This document shows, one piece after another, positions 44,458 through 55,384 of a stretch of DNA of 64,000 nucleotides. This stretch comes from Sialis fuliginosa. Its lineage: Eukaryota > Arthropoda > Insecta > Megaloptera > Sialidae. The stretch covers positions 30,203,098 through 30,267,097 of the forward strand of contig OY540812.1 of NCBI GenBank assembly GCA_961205875.1, given 5' to 3'. The notes under the pieces are model-generated. The model searched no databases and was not told the DNA's origin. It saw only the letters and a list, made by a program, of their open reading frames with translations. Both the position numbers and the translations under genes were made by a program. The first letter of the stretch is position 1; each line of letters starts with the position of its first letter.

Positions 44458-44652
44458 TTAAAAACTTTCGTCTCGCCAAAGGGCCTCCATTCTTTGGCTA
44501 TATGATAGCTATGCCCCTGCCTGAAATATACACATAAACGTGTATCTGCCAATTTTTCCTAGCAAAAATTCTTCCAAATCACCAAAAATCCATTTCAGAT
44601 TACTTCGGATACGTTAAAAGAAACAACCAAAATAATTAATTACTTAACTCAT

Positions 44653-47600
44653 TTATACATCAGTTTGTTTCTTCGAAACACGATTGATTAACTTTCTAAA
44701 AGATGCCGTCCATTTCGTCCTCTGCAGTTTCACCGAGTCCTCCTCACCCAGAACAGACTTACCGTCCTTCTGTAGCTTCGAATCGGCACAAAGCTCAGAA
44801 GAAAACCCAGAATCGCTACTAAAAGCTCTACTGGTAGAAGGCGGCGGAATGCTCTGATGCAATTGGGGTCCTTCGTTGATATTATACTCGTCCACGTGCC
44901 CGCTATCGCTGCTAGCATCAGACGTAGCCTCGTCTATGAAGGATATGGTCAGATCCGCGCAATGGAAGCTGGAACACGGACTCGGAGAGATGAATGGACG
45001 GTTAGCACGCAATGAGTATTCACTGGTTGACGTGCGCGTCGAGGCAATTGGCGAGGACGTGGCGTAGTACGCAGAACACGCAGAGAGACTCTCGAAGTCA
45101 TCGTGGTGGGATACAATAGTCGTCTTATCGGTTTTAATCCAGTTTTTGAGATCCTGGAGAGGCGTTTGTAAGCAGGAGAACAGTTTACGTCTGGAATTAA
45201 ATGCACGGTTATGGAGAATGTTAAAATAAATAGATGTGGAATGCATACTCATTGCCTTTGTGGTCGTAGTCGTATGGCAAAGGACTAACGGCTCCGAATG
45301 TTGCCCGCGTGTAAGCACAGACAGAGCATTTCCTTCTGTGGCAAGAAGCGATGTGTCGCATTCCTTTCTTGAACTGGGAACTCAGTGAAGCGCTCTGTCT
45401 TGCTAATAGTTTCAGTTCCGTCACCTGTGAAATTATATCATAAATTAAATGGACTATTATTTGATTACCAATGGATAGATAATATATCTGGGCAGATTTT
45501 AGGCTATATATAATCATGCTATCAGCAATGAGCAAAAACAGTGCATAAATTGTGACGTTAAAAATTAAATGGAAAATTTTTTCTATAAAATTCAAATCGT
45601 CATATCTTTGATTAGAATATTTGTAGAACGACCATTCAAATAGCACTTTTTAATGTCATTACTCAATTTTTTAATTCAATCGATTTTTGGTAAATCTAGA
45701 TAAGAATGAATCAAAGCAAAATGAAAAAGGATACAATTTTTTAAAACTTTATCAAGTTTTCACTTGATGTATAATTGTAGAAGAGTTTATTTGATTACCA
45801 ATTGATAGATAATTTATCTGGGTAAATTTTAAGTTATATATAATTAATCACACTATCATATCATGGTGCTGAGCAGTGAAGAAAAACGTTACATAAATCA
45901 GAAAAAAATTGAGTGATATGTTACTGGATGAACTATAATAAATATTAGGGTTTTTCGATTTTTCAAAACCGTTTTTTAACTAAATTTGTAAAATTCGGAA
46001 ATAATTCTGTTGTTTAATTTGTAAATTTCAATAATCGTTTTTTTGGTTAAATTTGTAAAATTTTGAAAATCGTTTTTTTGGCTAATTTGTTAAATTTGAT
46101 AACCGTTTATTTTGGCTAAATTTGTAAAATCCGAAAACCATTTTTTTCGAAAGTCGATTCTTGTATTGTATAAACTCTAATTGTTATATAGAATTTAGAA
46201 TAACCTCTTTTTCAAGATCCTCCACATTATGGTTAATTTTCTTCTTCTGGTTGGTCAATTCTATTAAATAATCTTCCAGTCCTTGTCGTTCAGCTTTCAG
46301 AGTTTCCTTCAGGTGCGTATTCTGGAAAATAATATAAGTAAAGAATTAGGAAGAAAAATTAAATCAACATTACCAAAATATACCTCGTTCTCTATTTCAT
46401 TTTTTTCATTTGAAATCAACGTCATTTGTCTTACGATTTCAATTCTCGCCCTTTCTAATCCTCGACGAGTTGCTTCTGATTCCAAGGCTTGTCTATGTAA
46501 CTGAAATTTAAATAAATAAATGCAAGTTATGTTTTTATGCCTGTTAAGATGCAGCTTATACCCAAAAGCAAGGGTATCCGCAAATGGGGGCAAACGAGCC
46601 CCCCCCCACAATAATCTAATTGAAAAAAAATTAAATAAAACTTTTTGATGTAATTATTTGTCCTTCCCTGGATATTTTTCTGCAGACGCCCCTGCCCAAA
46701 AGTAATGAAAAAGACAGTTTACCTCTTGGTATGCTTCATTTCTTTCTTTTTGAAGTCTATCTCTCCAATCTTCGAATTTTTGTTTCTCTTTTCTTAGCTG
46801 TATAAATAAAAATAAAAATTAATTCATTACCTTAAGGGGCCATTCAAGTATTACATAAGCACATTTTCGTTGATTTTGGACCGCCCCACTCACCCATATG
46901 TAAGATCCTGTTACCTTGTCAGCAAAAATAAGAAAAATTAAGACCCCCAGTACCCATTTTTTAAACATATTTACGTAATACTTGAATGGCCCCCCTAATT
47001 TTCTTAACATAATATACACATTTAATCTCCCCTTTTTAAACATATTCGACTTACTCGAAAATAAAGTGGTGTGTGCTTCACCCACATAAGCGCACGGTTG
47101 AAGTGAAACTTCTTGTTTTTCATTAATTAATCAAGCGAATTAATTACTCGGGAAAAAATTTTGATCTAAAGTGATCATATCAGATCTCGGTTGATCTGTA
47201 TTTTGAGACAATAGAGATCGTTGTAGATCTTTATAGATAGTTGTAGGTTTTTTGCAGATCGTTTTAAATCTTTGTAGATAGTTGTAGATCTTTATAGATT
47301 TTTGTAGATCGTTGTAGATCTTTGTAGATAGTTGTAGATCTTTGTAGATCATTGTAGATCTTTGTAGATTTTTGTTTGTAGATCGTTGTAGATCGTTTAA
47401 TTATAAACAGCATTTCTATATAATATACATATATATGAGTATTTGTTATTTTAACAATACGGGTCTAAAAAATCACTTGATACGTGTCTGGACTTTAAAC
47501 AAAAATTATTAAATAACACCCATCCCCTTAAAGTACAGATCTGTAAAAACGCTGATCTGTATTGATCACTTTAGATCTAAATTTTTTTCCCGGATAAATA

Positions 47601-48062
47601 AAGTAAACGTATTATTTTAACATAACACGTAGCTTGACAACAACGTAAACTGTACGTATTCATCCATCTTTCTCTTATACATTTACTCATCTCTCTCTCT
47701 TAAGTATAACCGACGTAAAGTGACTTGTACGCATGCGTTATTCATCCATCTTTCTCTTGTACGTTTCATCTTTATAACGTGTCGATTTTTAAAATCTATT
47801 GAGACCATTACAATTCATTAGTCTCGATAAAGAAGTTTCACTTCAAAAAGAAACCAGTCTTTGTTTACAAAGAAATTAATGCTGGAATCAACCTTTAAAC
47901 ACCCTTAAAGAAAAATGGCACCTTTTCACAATCGTCTTCAAGGCGGACGACCTTCTCTAACTGCGTGAATAGTTCTGCCTCTTTCTCGAGAAGTTCTGCG
48001 TCACGATTCTGCAAACGTCTTTCTAACTCGCGTTTTGACTCTACAAGTTCATCTCTTTCAGC
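44653..48062 (-). CDS. Coiled-coil protein, last six exons (5' part not in view)
   Basis: Exons 47922-48062, 46723-46797, 46384-46500, 46205-46321, 45249-45424 and 44653-45190 join in phase and give about 387 aa to the stop. The first four encode a highly charged heptad-type coiled coil ('ERDELVESKRELERRLQ', 'RQGLEDYLIELTNQKKK'). Exon 5 continues it (VTELKLLARQSASLSSQF) and then has a compact Cys/His cluster, CHRRKCSVC. The last exon encodes a Ser-rich, probably disordered tail with 'SSDSGHVDEY' and 'SSDSGFSSE' acidic phospho-degron-like motifs, a basic segment (TKWTASFRKLINRVSKK) and the C-terminus KKQTDV. T-D-V fits a class I PDZ ligand. I do not recognise the family; a scaffold or cytoskeletal/centrosomal protein is a guess. 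The first visible exon begins in phase 0 after an AG acceptor, so upstream exons must exist. Confidence 0.8.
45945..46145. repeat. Minisatellite, about 40-bp unit
   Basis: Four to five imperfect units of 'CGTTTTTTTGGCTAAATTTG' followed by 'TAAAATTCGAAAA' lie in the intron between the 4th and 5th visible exons of the coiled-coil gene. Non-coding. Confidence 0.75.
46569..46694. mobile_element. hAT-like MITE, 126 bp, with 8-bp target duplication
   Basis: Termini CAAGGGTATCCGC and reverse complement CAGGGGCGTCTGC. The flanking octamer CCCAAAAG occurs at 46561-46568 and again at 46695-46702, a perfect 8-bp duplication as produced by hAT transposases. It sits in the intron just below the 75-bp exon 46723-46797, about 20 nt from its donor. 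Confidence 0.8.
46835..46996. repeat. Hairpin MITE with 'GGGGCCATTCAAGTATTACR' ends
   Basis: GGGGCCATTCAAGTATTACA at the left and GTAATACTTGAATGGCCCC at the right are near-perfect reverse complements over about 22 bp; the inner part is less paired. It lies in the coiled-coil gene intron between the first two visible exons. This terminal sequence is familiar from insect MITEs; I cannot assign the superfamily. Confidence 0.75.
47098..47848. mobile_element. Nested pair: GATCTAAAGTGATCA-ended element inside a 'TGAAGTGAAACTTCTT' hairpin
   Basis: Outer ends TTGAAGTGAAACTTCTTG (47098-47115) and AAGAAGTTTCACTTCAA (about 47831-47847) pair. Inside, 47149-47592 has its own inverted ends CGGGAAAAAATTTTGATCTA and TAGATCTAAATTTTTTTCCCG with a GATCTAAAGTGATCA / TGATCACTTTAGATC pair. 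A minisatellite of 'TTGTAGATCTTTGTAGATAG' (about 47185-47400) fills the left half of the inner element. No coding capacity. Confidence 0.7.
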
Positions 48063-48131
48063 CTGAAAAAATAAAAAAATATTATTAAGTTTCCTCATTT
48101 TATATTAATAATAATTTATAAATCTGTAGGC

Positions 48132-48324
48132 CAGTGGCGTAACTATAAATTTCGAGTCCCTGGTATATTTTTATGGTGGACCTTCTACAGCGGTAAAAAA
48201 AAATTCATTCGTACAAATAATTTTGTATTTGTTTTGAGAGTTCTACGCGTGATATAAAAAGGCTGGGGGGCCCGAGCTTCTTAACGGTCATATCACCCTA
48301 TAGTGATCTATAGCTACGCCACTA
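48132..48324. mobile_element. hAT-like MITE, 193 bp, with 8-bp target duplication
   Basis: Termini CAGTGGCGTAACTATA and reverse complement TAGTGGCGTAGCTATA. The octamer CTGTAGGC flanks both sides (48124-48131 and 48325-48332). The CAGTGGCGTAGCTA terminus is widespread among animal hAT-type elements. It lies 60 nt above the first visible exon of the coiled-coil gene. Confidence 0.85.
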
Positions 48325-48660
48325 CTGTAGGCACTGTCTGTATAGTTATATTTTGGGGGATTTTTTGAGTCTATACGTCATTTTTGAACAATAATTTGAT
48401 TTTTTTTTCAATTTTTGTCTGTTTGTTCCGACTTGACATAAAAATTACTGAACCGATTTTAATAAGACTATATTCGAGAGCCTAGAATTAGTTTAGGCTA
48501 TACGATAATTGAATTAGGGCAGGCATGTATTAAGCAAAATTTACAATTGATTTTTCATCAATTTCCGAGTCACCAAAATGCACAGGGGCTGGTTCTGAAA
48601 GAGCTAGAAATTGCGCATCACAAATAATGTTAGGTAATTGATTTAAAAGAAACTTATAAG

Positions 48661-48827
48661 CAAGCGCGGATCCAGGGGGGGGGGGTCATGAGGGATATGA
48701 CCTCCCCTCAAATCTCAGAAAATTAAGCAAATTAAATAGAAAAATGCTTATTAAATACACTAAAATAACTTTTTTGTCCATGTCACAGTCCATGACCCCC
48801 CAAATTGTAAACCTAGATCCGCGCCTG
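48661..48827. mobile_element. hAT-like MITE, 167 bp, with 8-bp target duplication
   Basis: Termini CAAGCGCGGATCCAGG and reverse complement CAGGCGCGGATCTAGG. The octamer CTTATAAG flanks both ends (48653-48660 and 48828-48835). It contains an 11-G run near the left end. Non-coding; the minus-strand open frame over it is spurious. Confidence 0.85.
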
Positions 48828-50337
48828 CTTATAAGTACATTTATATTTAATAAATAATGAAATAGAACGTCATTTATACAATATATCATTTCACATGAAA
48901 TACAATATAACTTGTTTTTTTTTTTTTTTACTGGGATGAAATATAATAGTTAGAGGTAAATTCCGAAAGATATTGAATACATTCGCAAATTCGAAAGTTG
49001 TAATATTATATTATAAGGATATTAACAATTAATATTTGTTAAAAATAAAAAATGCGAATAAATTAATGAAAATGAAGTATTTTTTATAGGCTTTAACAAA
49101 ATATTAAAACTATTAAAAGTAGAATCTTTTAATAAAGTTATCGAAATTGAAAGCTTTTATAAAAGTGTACATTGGTTTAAATTTCACTCGTTTCACCTGA
49201 ATTTAGGTACTAATAAGTCAGTTTTTGAAGTCGGTTTCATTTTTTTCTTTCTCAGGAGTATACTCATTTAAAACAAACAAAAAAATCATCCAAATCGGTG
49301 CATATTTTTCGGAATTATGCTCGAAAATTGAGAACCTCCTCCTTTTTGAAGTCGGTTAAAAATAAATACAACGAAAATGTTTGCTTTCTTATAATATAGT
49401 TGTTTCCCTTGTAGTGCAGTATCGATTTACACAGCTTAATTAATAAATAACTATAATATCAAATGACTTCATAAATAAATATATATTTAAAAAAAACGTA
49501 TATTTCTAAAATAAAAATGCACCAAACTGGGTTAACAGAATAATTTGCAATCATATATAATCAAGTGACGGGACGTTATATGAAATTACGTCTAACGTCC
49601 TTGGCCACATCAGTTATATTGTGCTGTTGTTATTCAACAATAAAATAAAATAATAATAAAAACGTTCCCAGTAAATTATAAAAAGTATTTTCTTCCTTTA
49701 GTATGAAACTCTTCAGGTGGAAAATTAGAATACTGATGTTTATTAATTAAAATTAATACTTATTCTTACTGTGTTAAACACTAAGAATTTAATATTTTTA
49801 TGCTCGGTGTTATAAAGAATTTGCACGCAAATTTGCATCCAGCTAACGCTATCTACTGGGAGTCAAATTGTTGTGAAATTGCTCGATATTTTAAGCAGTT
49901 GTTATAAATGTATAATAATGTAAATGCTATGCATTTTATGAGGTACACTTGGCATTATTTTTATATTTATATATTGTGTTTGTTTATATTTTTTAAAGTA
50001 AAAAATAGTACGTCATTATTACGAAGAATTAACTTCATATTAATGAATCTATTTTATGAATACATAATATATGCAAATATACAATTAATTAATCATAAGT
50101 TTACTTGATGTTAGTAATTTAACCGCATCGAAGGATTTTTTTAAATTGAATGCACGTAATTTAATTAAGGTCAAATGTAAAATATTAATATTTGATAAAT
50201 GGTAATAAGTTTAAAAAACACCTTCAGACGAATAAAGTAAAGGCGAATGAATTTAAATAGGTATATAGATATATATCCGTTATTTTTTATGCATATTATA
50301 ATCATGCTAGCATTTATATCTGTAGGCTCTGTCTGTG

Positions 50338-50668
50338 AACGTTATAAGATATTTAACAAAATAATTTCGAGATTTTGAACATTCAAGATTTTTTTACTCA
50401 GAAATCATCAATTTTAGAGAAAAAGTACGAGATACAAAAAATGTATATTTTGATCAAATTAAACTTGGAGAATTATTCTAGAATTTTAAACATTTAACAT
50501 TTCGTATTTTTTTTGTTTTTGCTGAAATAAAATTAGTATAAAAAGTTTTTTAAATTTTTAAAATAATTCTCCAAGCTTTATTAGACCAAAATAAACATTT
50601 TTTGTATCTTGTACTTTTTTTTAAAGTTTATGGTTTCTGTTCGATTTTTCAAATTATTTTGTTAGATC
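50338..50668. repeat. Hairpin element, about 330 bp
   Basis: Blocks TAACAAAATAAT, 'TACGAGATACAAAAAATGT' and 'TTGGAGAATTATT' on the left are mirrored on the right by ATTATTTTGTTA, 'ACATTTTTTGTATCTTGTA' and 'AATAATTCTCCAA'. The pattern is a MITE. The target duplication is not clear in AT-rich DNA. Confidence 0.75.
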
Positions 50669-50751
50669 TCTTGGAAAGATTAGATTGTTCAAAAAAAATT
50701 TCAATGAAAGATTCGTGTTTTTTCACGTAGATTAAAATTACTAAATAATAA

Positions 50752-51549
50752 TTCGGGCAAGACATGCACGAGTGTATGCCATAAGGGTTCCGAAGTTCGT
50801 ACTACGTGGAATGTTTGGAGCCATGCATTTTTGAGTTGGAAAAAAATATAAAAAAGTATCAAGTTCTAATTGAGATCTACATTTTGACACCCCACTTGCC
50901 TAGATATCAAAATAAAACAATCTATGACGCCCCTCCTTATTATTCCAAAATTTAAAATTATATTGTTGACTTTAGTATTTGTCGTTGGTAGTCCCACCAA
51001 AACCTCGTTACCAAATTTTTTTCAGATTTTTTGAGCCGGTAGTTACAGAGTTAGAAGAGGGGTGGGGGGGGGGGGCAAATAAAAGACTGCTTTTAGCCCC
51101 CTACAGGCGACATTTTTGAGTTAGAAAAAAAAAATATGGTCATATTCTACTAATTGAGATCTACTTTTTGACATCCCCCACACGTCTTGATATACATTTT
51201 TTTTTTTTATTTGCTTTAAAGCCCCCTGCAGGTACCATTTTTGATTTAAAAAAAATAGAATAAGGGTCAAATTCCGCTTGTTTGGTTGTACATTTTAACG
51301 TGCTACATGCCTTGATATAAAAAAAAATAATTTTTTACCTAGCTTTAGCTCCTTAGTGCCCCCCTTGAAAAATTATTTTTTCAATATATGTATTTGTAGA
51401 TCTTTTACTAGAGGGCGTCATACATGTTCAGTAAAAATTTCAAGTTTCTAGCTTATATAGTTTACGAGCTATTTAGCTTTGAGTGAAAAGGACGGACGGA
51501 CGGACATACGACAAAGTGAGATTAATAGGGTTTCTTCGGAACCCTAAAA
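50752..51549 (+). mobile_element. Full-length copy of the GGGTTCC...GGAACCC dispersed family
   Basis: Head CGGGCAAGACATGCACGAGT then AGGGTTCC; tail GACGGACGGACGGACATACG, then GACAAAGTGAGATTAATAGG and GGAACCCTAAAAA. A shortened copy with the same head and tail is at 13931-14190. The short inverted GGGTTCC/GGAACCC at head and tail is a constant feature. Non-coding; class unknown. Confidence 0.65.
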
Positions 51550-52349
51550 ACTATAGGTTCTTATTTAAAAAAAAATTATGTTGACCTTCAAATATTCTCG
51601 AAAGCCACGTGAAAAGAACAAATAAATATTATTATTCGATTACCCATTACCCCCTCACAACCAAACATGTTTTGGTTAAATTTTTTTTTAAATATGCGAT
51701 GGTTCTGAAATAATAATCTGTAACACTTTAAATAACCCACCCTGTATAGATCTGAAAAATGTCATATAAAATCAAATTGTTGGTAAGTGTCATAAATTAG
51801 ACATAATCTGAAACATGCATGGCACTTAGTGTTAAGAATAGCTTGCAGTGAAACATTCCACTGTTTTATTTCCGACACACGTGTCTCTGGGCACTTCCGG
51901 GTCTGTTGGGATGTGCTTAGAATATTTCGGGAACCGTTATAATGCCAGTGTGTGTGTGTGTGGTTAAAAACTTAATTACCAATTAAGTGGAGATAAACAA
52001 ACAGTAGTCGGCGTTTAAGACGTTCTAATGTTGTCTGTGATTTAATGTGTTACATACATAAGTGTATCTTTATCTATGAAAACTTTATTTCATGTATTAT
52101 TATTATATATTGTATATTTTTCTTTTGATGTAGGTATTTAAACATTTAGGGTCGATCTAGACTATCGAGCCGGTCTCGGTCCGGTCTCGCTCCAATCAAA
52201 TATAAATAAAAAATAAACAATCATTCACACTATAGGTATCGAACCAATCTCGCTCCGATACAGCATAGTGTAAAGAATAATTTACTGAAGTGTGATCGAA
52301 CCTGGCATTGATTGTACCGAGACCGGCCCAAGAGCGGTTCGTTAATGTA

Positions 52350-52957
52350 AAGCCTGGTTTACACGCTACGATAAATCGTAACAATTTATCGTAACGATCG
52401 AATTGTTACGATTTATCATTGCATGTAAACGGGACATTGTAGCGATTTATTGGAATTGGAATTGAATTAGATGGTTGATGCCGGCCGGCATCAATTTCTG
52501 CGAATCGTAACTACAAGTTGGAACGTGTAAACAAGTAGCAGCCATTCATTGTTACGATAACAGTATAATTTTTCACAATAAACGGAGAAACTAACCTTAA
52601 CAACTCAACATAAGTATCTTCATTCATTCTTAAATAATTCCATCAGTCATTGGGTTCATTTTGCAATTCTTTCAATAATTTTATATGAGAAAATACCCTT
52701 TTCTTCAGCAAACACTGGCGGCTCCACTTTCTTTTTGATCTTCGTGACCTTTTCACTTTTCTTGCTAAACAAACGATATATAACGACCACAACAGTACTT
52801 CCTCCATGGCAAAAGCTAACTGAGTGTACCGCGGTCGACAATGAATATTGGACAAGAAATCGTTGCATGTAAACAGTACACACTCTTTCGATTTATCGTA
52901 ACAATTTATCGAAACAATCGAATTGTTACGATTTATCGTAGCGTGTAAACCAGGCTT
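52350..52957 (-). mobile_element. Nested Harbinger-like element retaining the start of a transposase-like ORF
   Basis: Ends AAGCCTGGTTTACACGCTAC and GTAGCGTGTAAACCAGGCTT are perfect complements. Inner palindromic blocks of CGATAAATCGTAACAATT follow. Flanking TA may be the target duplication. On the minus strand, 52643-52807 reads from ATG: 'MEEVLLWSLYIV', then a run of basic residues (KVKRSRRSKRK), then 'HIKLLKELQNEPND' and a stop. An aliphatic start, Arg/Lys/Trp-rich stretch and 'LLKELQ' are typical of N-termini of insect HARBI1-like transposases (recalled pattern). The catalytic DDE part is missing. Confidence 0.65.
52643..52807 (-). pseudogene. Harbinger transposase N-terminal remnant (about 54 codons)
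   Basis: An ATG at 52805-52807 opens a short frame with a hydrophobic start, a basic middle and a 'LLKELQ' end, then a stop at 52643. It is far shorter than a HARBI1-type protein (about 350 aa) and lacks any DDE motif. It is interpreted as the first part of a transposase left behind after internal deletion of the host element. Confidence 0.5.
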
Positions 52958-53504
52958 TAATATCATAAGATTTGATTGGAGAGAGACCTGAGCGAGACCG
53001 GCTCGATAGTCTGGATCGACCCTTAAGAAACATTTCATAAAACTTATGTTTTAAGAAATTTTTTGAAATACGTAATTCCTCCGCGGCTTTACCCGCGTAT
53101 ATTTCAAAATAGGTGAATGCTCGCGCGACTAGCTAAACTCGAAAAATATAGGCAACACATGGTTTAATTACATTAACATCACAACTGCTATTGATTTTTA
53201 ACACGCTTTTATTAATTTAACCTGCAACATTGTAAGCAAATTTTATACAACTTACTTTTCTCCTACATATGTATAATAAATTGTCGTATCGATTTGAAAC
53301 TTTGCAAACTTATGCAATTCTAGTGATAATACAATAAAAATTGTAATTTATTTTAACATGGACCCAGTTATTATCATGATTCACAAAGGGCCCGAAGTGG
53401 CGAGTTAACAAGCTTAATTTGTTGGCAAAAATTGATTTAGGTTTGTTAAGAGAAAACATCGGTGTGCAAAAAACGGTCATTTAATTGCACATGGTAATTT
53501 TTTT

Positions 53505-53960
53505 AAACAGAACAAAAAAAAGGTTTAATTAAAATCAGTTTAGCATTTTTATTGTCAGGTCGGAATGAATTTATTTTTATATTAAAAGCGAGATTAATAT
53601 AATTTTTGTAAAAATAAAAACACAAAATACAGCAATCCGCCATGTTAGATGGAACACCAATCAGAGCGAATGACGTCACGCCTAAGTAAACATCATTTTG
53701 TTTCATTAATATTTGCACTGTTTATAAATTATTTAGTGATTTTAAATTATCAATTTGCTCAGTTTTGTGTTAACAAAACTAAAACCGAGAAACGTTAGCG
53801 ATGGACCAAGGATTTATTATTGTTGACAAGGAGTGTTTACCTAGGCATGACGTCACAAATGCGCCAAGACACCTGCGTGCGTTTTGGCGTCAAATTCAAA
53901 ATTAGTTTTAAAAGGGTCAATTTTTGCGATTAAACCTTTATTTTCTGCAGAAATAAGTAT
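53505..53960. repeat. Imperfect hairpin element, about 450 bp
   Basis: AAAGGTTTAATTAAAAT on the left pairs with GATTAAACCTTTATTTT on the right. The inner ATGACGTCACGCCTAAGTAA pairs with TTACCTAGGCATGACGTCAC. The two TGACGTCA octamers are symmetric about the centre. No protein recognised. Confidence 0.6.
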
Positions 53961-55384
53961 TTTTTTGGAAATAAGAGACACGTAAGATCATCATAGAATA
54001 GTATTTTTTAATTAGGCATCATGCTTATTGTTTTGCCTGTTTGAAATATCGTTTTTCTGTCATTTAATACATCTATCTACCCATATACTGTATTTTTATA
54101 GTGTCGTTAGATTTATTATGGATCTTAAATAATTAAGGAGAAAAAACTTCATGTATTTCGAAATTCTGAATGAGCTCTATATCTTTCCACCGCATATATT
54201 TTATGTTACTGTTATTGTCATGAGGTAATGAAATCTTGCTACGAAGGACATAATATTTACCTATATAAAGTACATATATTCTCCTAATGAACGTATAAAA
54301 GTGAAAAACATGCTGGATATAAAATGCACATGAGGTTTCATAAATAACATTCATGTGTATGAATATTTTTTTTTACAGATGCACATCAAAATGATATTCA
54401 TGTAACTATAAAAATTTCAACGTTGCGTATTAACCATATTTTTAGATATTAATAGGGGTGTATCGAAACTGGAATTTTTAATTCCGGCAGGAACCGGAAT
54501 TTTTTTCAAAAAATAATAATAATTAAAACAATATATTATGTATGTATGCTTTCTACATAGATTATTGTCTTAAATTAATATACCATTATTTCATATGGTA
54601 GTTCTTAAATAGTAGAGGTGTAGACTGTAGAGTCCTACATTATATTATAAAAAATATTATTTTTTACGAATATTGTAATTTTTACAGTTTTGTAAGATCG
54701 ATTGCTTTAAATTGTTTGTATATCATACGTTCTTCTTGATCGAATCTAATTACATTTCTAGTGTCAAATTATAAATGTGATAAATCACAAACAGCATCTG
54801 GGCATATTCACAATAGAGAAGATGGTATACATTTTTACAGATAAAAGAATGCTACTACTCGAAATTAAAGCACCAATCATAAACAATACTATTAGCTACA
54901 TTCAGATAGTATTCATCAGTCTATTCGGAGAGGTTATTCTCGGAGACAGGACATTTTTTTGAGGAAAACATGTAGAGCTACAGTATTATTAAAAAATTCA
55001 GAACAAGTCTTATCAGGTGGAACAAATTTGAACAGTTTATCAAACAAAAAAGTTCATATAAAAACGTTCATAAAAAAACTCTTCCTGAGGGAGCTACAGA
55101 CTCAAAGGTTTTGTCGAAAATTATTGTGAAACAGTAATTAAATTTGTTACCCGGTTTTTGTATTAATATGTTTTTTTTGTTCTTAATTTTTTTCCAAAAA
55201 AAATCTACTACAAAAATTTTTCTCCACGTGGCCGTCCGCCGCCCCTTCTGTACTGGCACCCCGAGCAGTCGCTCAGCCTCCCTCCCTAAAACCAGCATTG
55301 CTGTTATACATTAACAAAATAAGCAACGAATTTTAATAAATATAAAAATTTTAAACATCAATCATTCTTTTTTCCAAAGCTTAC

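Larger units (their letters stand above)
37006..44652. other. Intergenic region between VPS13D start and the coiled-coil gene end
   Basis: About 7.6 kb. The VPS13D promoter and 5' UTR should lie just above 37005, but I see no decisive core-promoter motif. The main content is the foldback at 37604-40935, a hairpin at 41505-41870 and a short AT-rich repetitive tract at about 43950-44210 built on 'AATATTGACAATA' and 'TTGACAGTAAATATTG'. The remainder is unrecognised AT-rich sequence without convincing exons. Confidence 0.65.
52149..53022. mobile_element. PIF/Harbinger-like element with TTA duplication, carrying a second nested element
   Basis: Ends GGGTCGATCTAGACTATCGA and mirrored TCGATAGTCTGGATCGACCC. 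TTA precedes the left end (52146-52148) and follows the right (53023-53025), matching the TWA target duplications of PIF/Harbinger. Outer sequence 52149-52348 and 52959-53022 also pairs internally (GAGACCGG blocks). Its interior is interrupted by the element at about 52350-52957. Confidence 0.8.

Noticed and set aside
44730..45206. Alternative-frame proteins over the last exon of the coiled-coil gene
   Set aside because: Shadow frames of an exon whose phase is fixed by the upstream splice junction.
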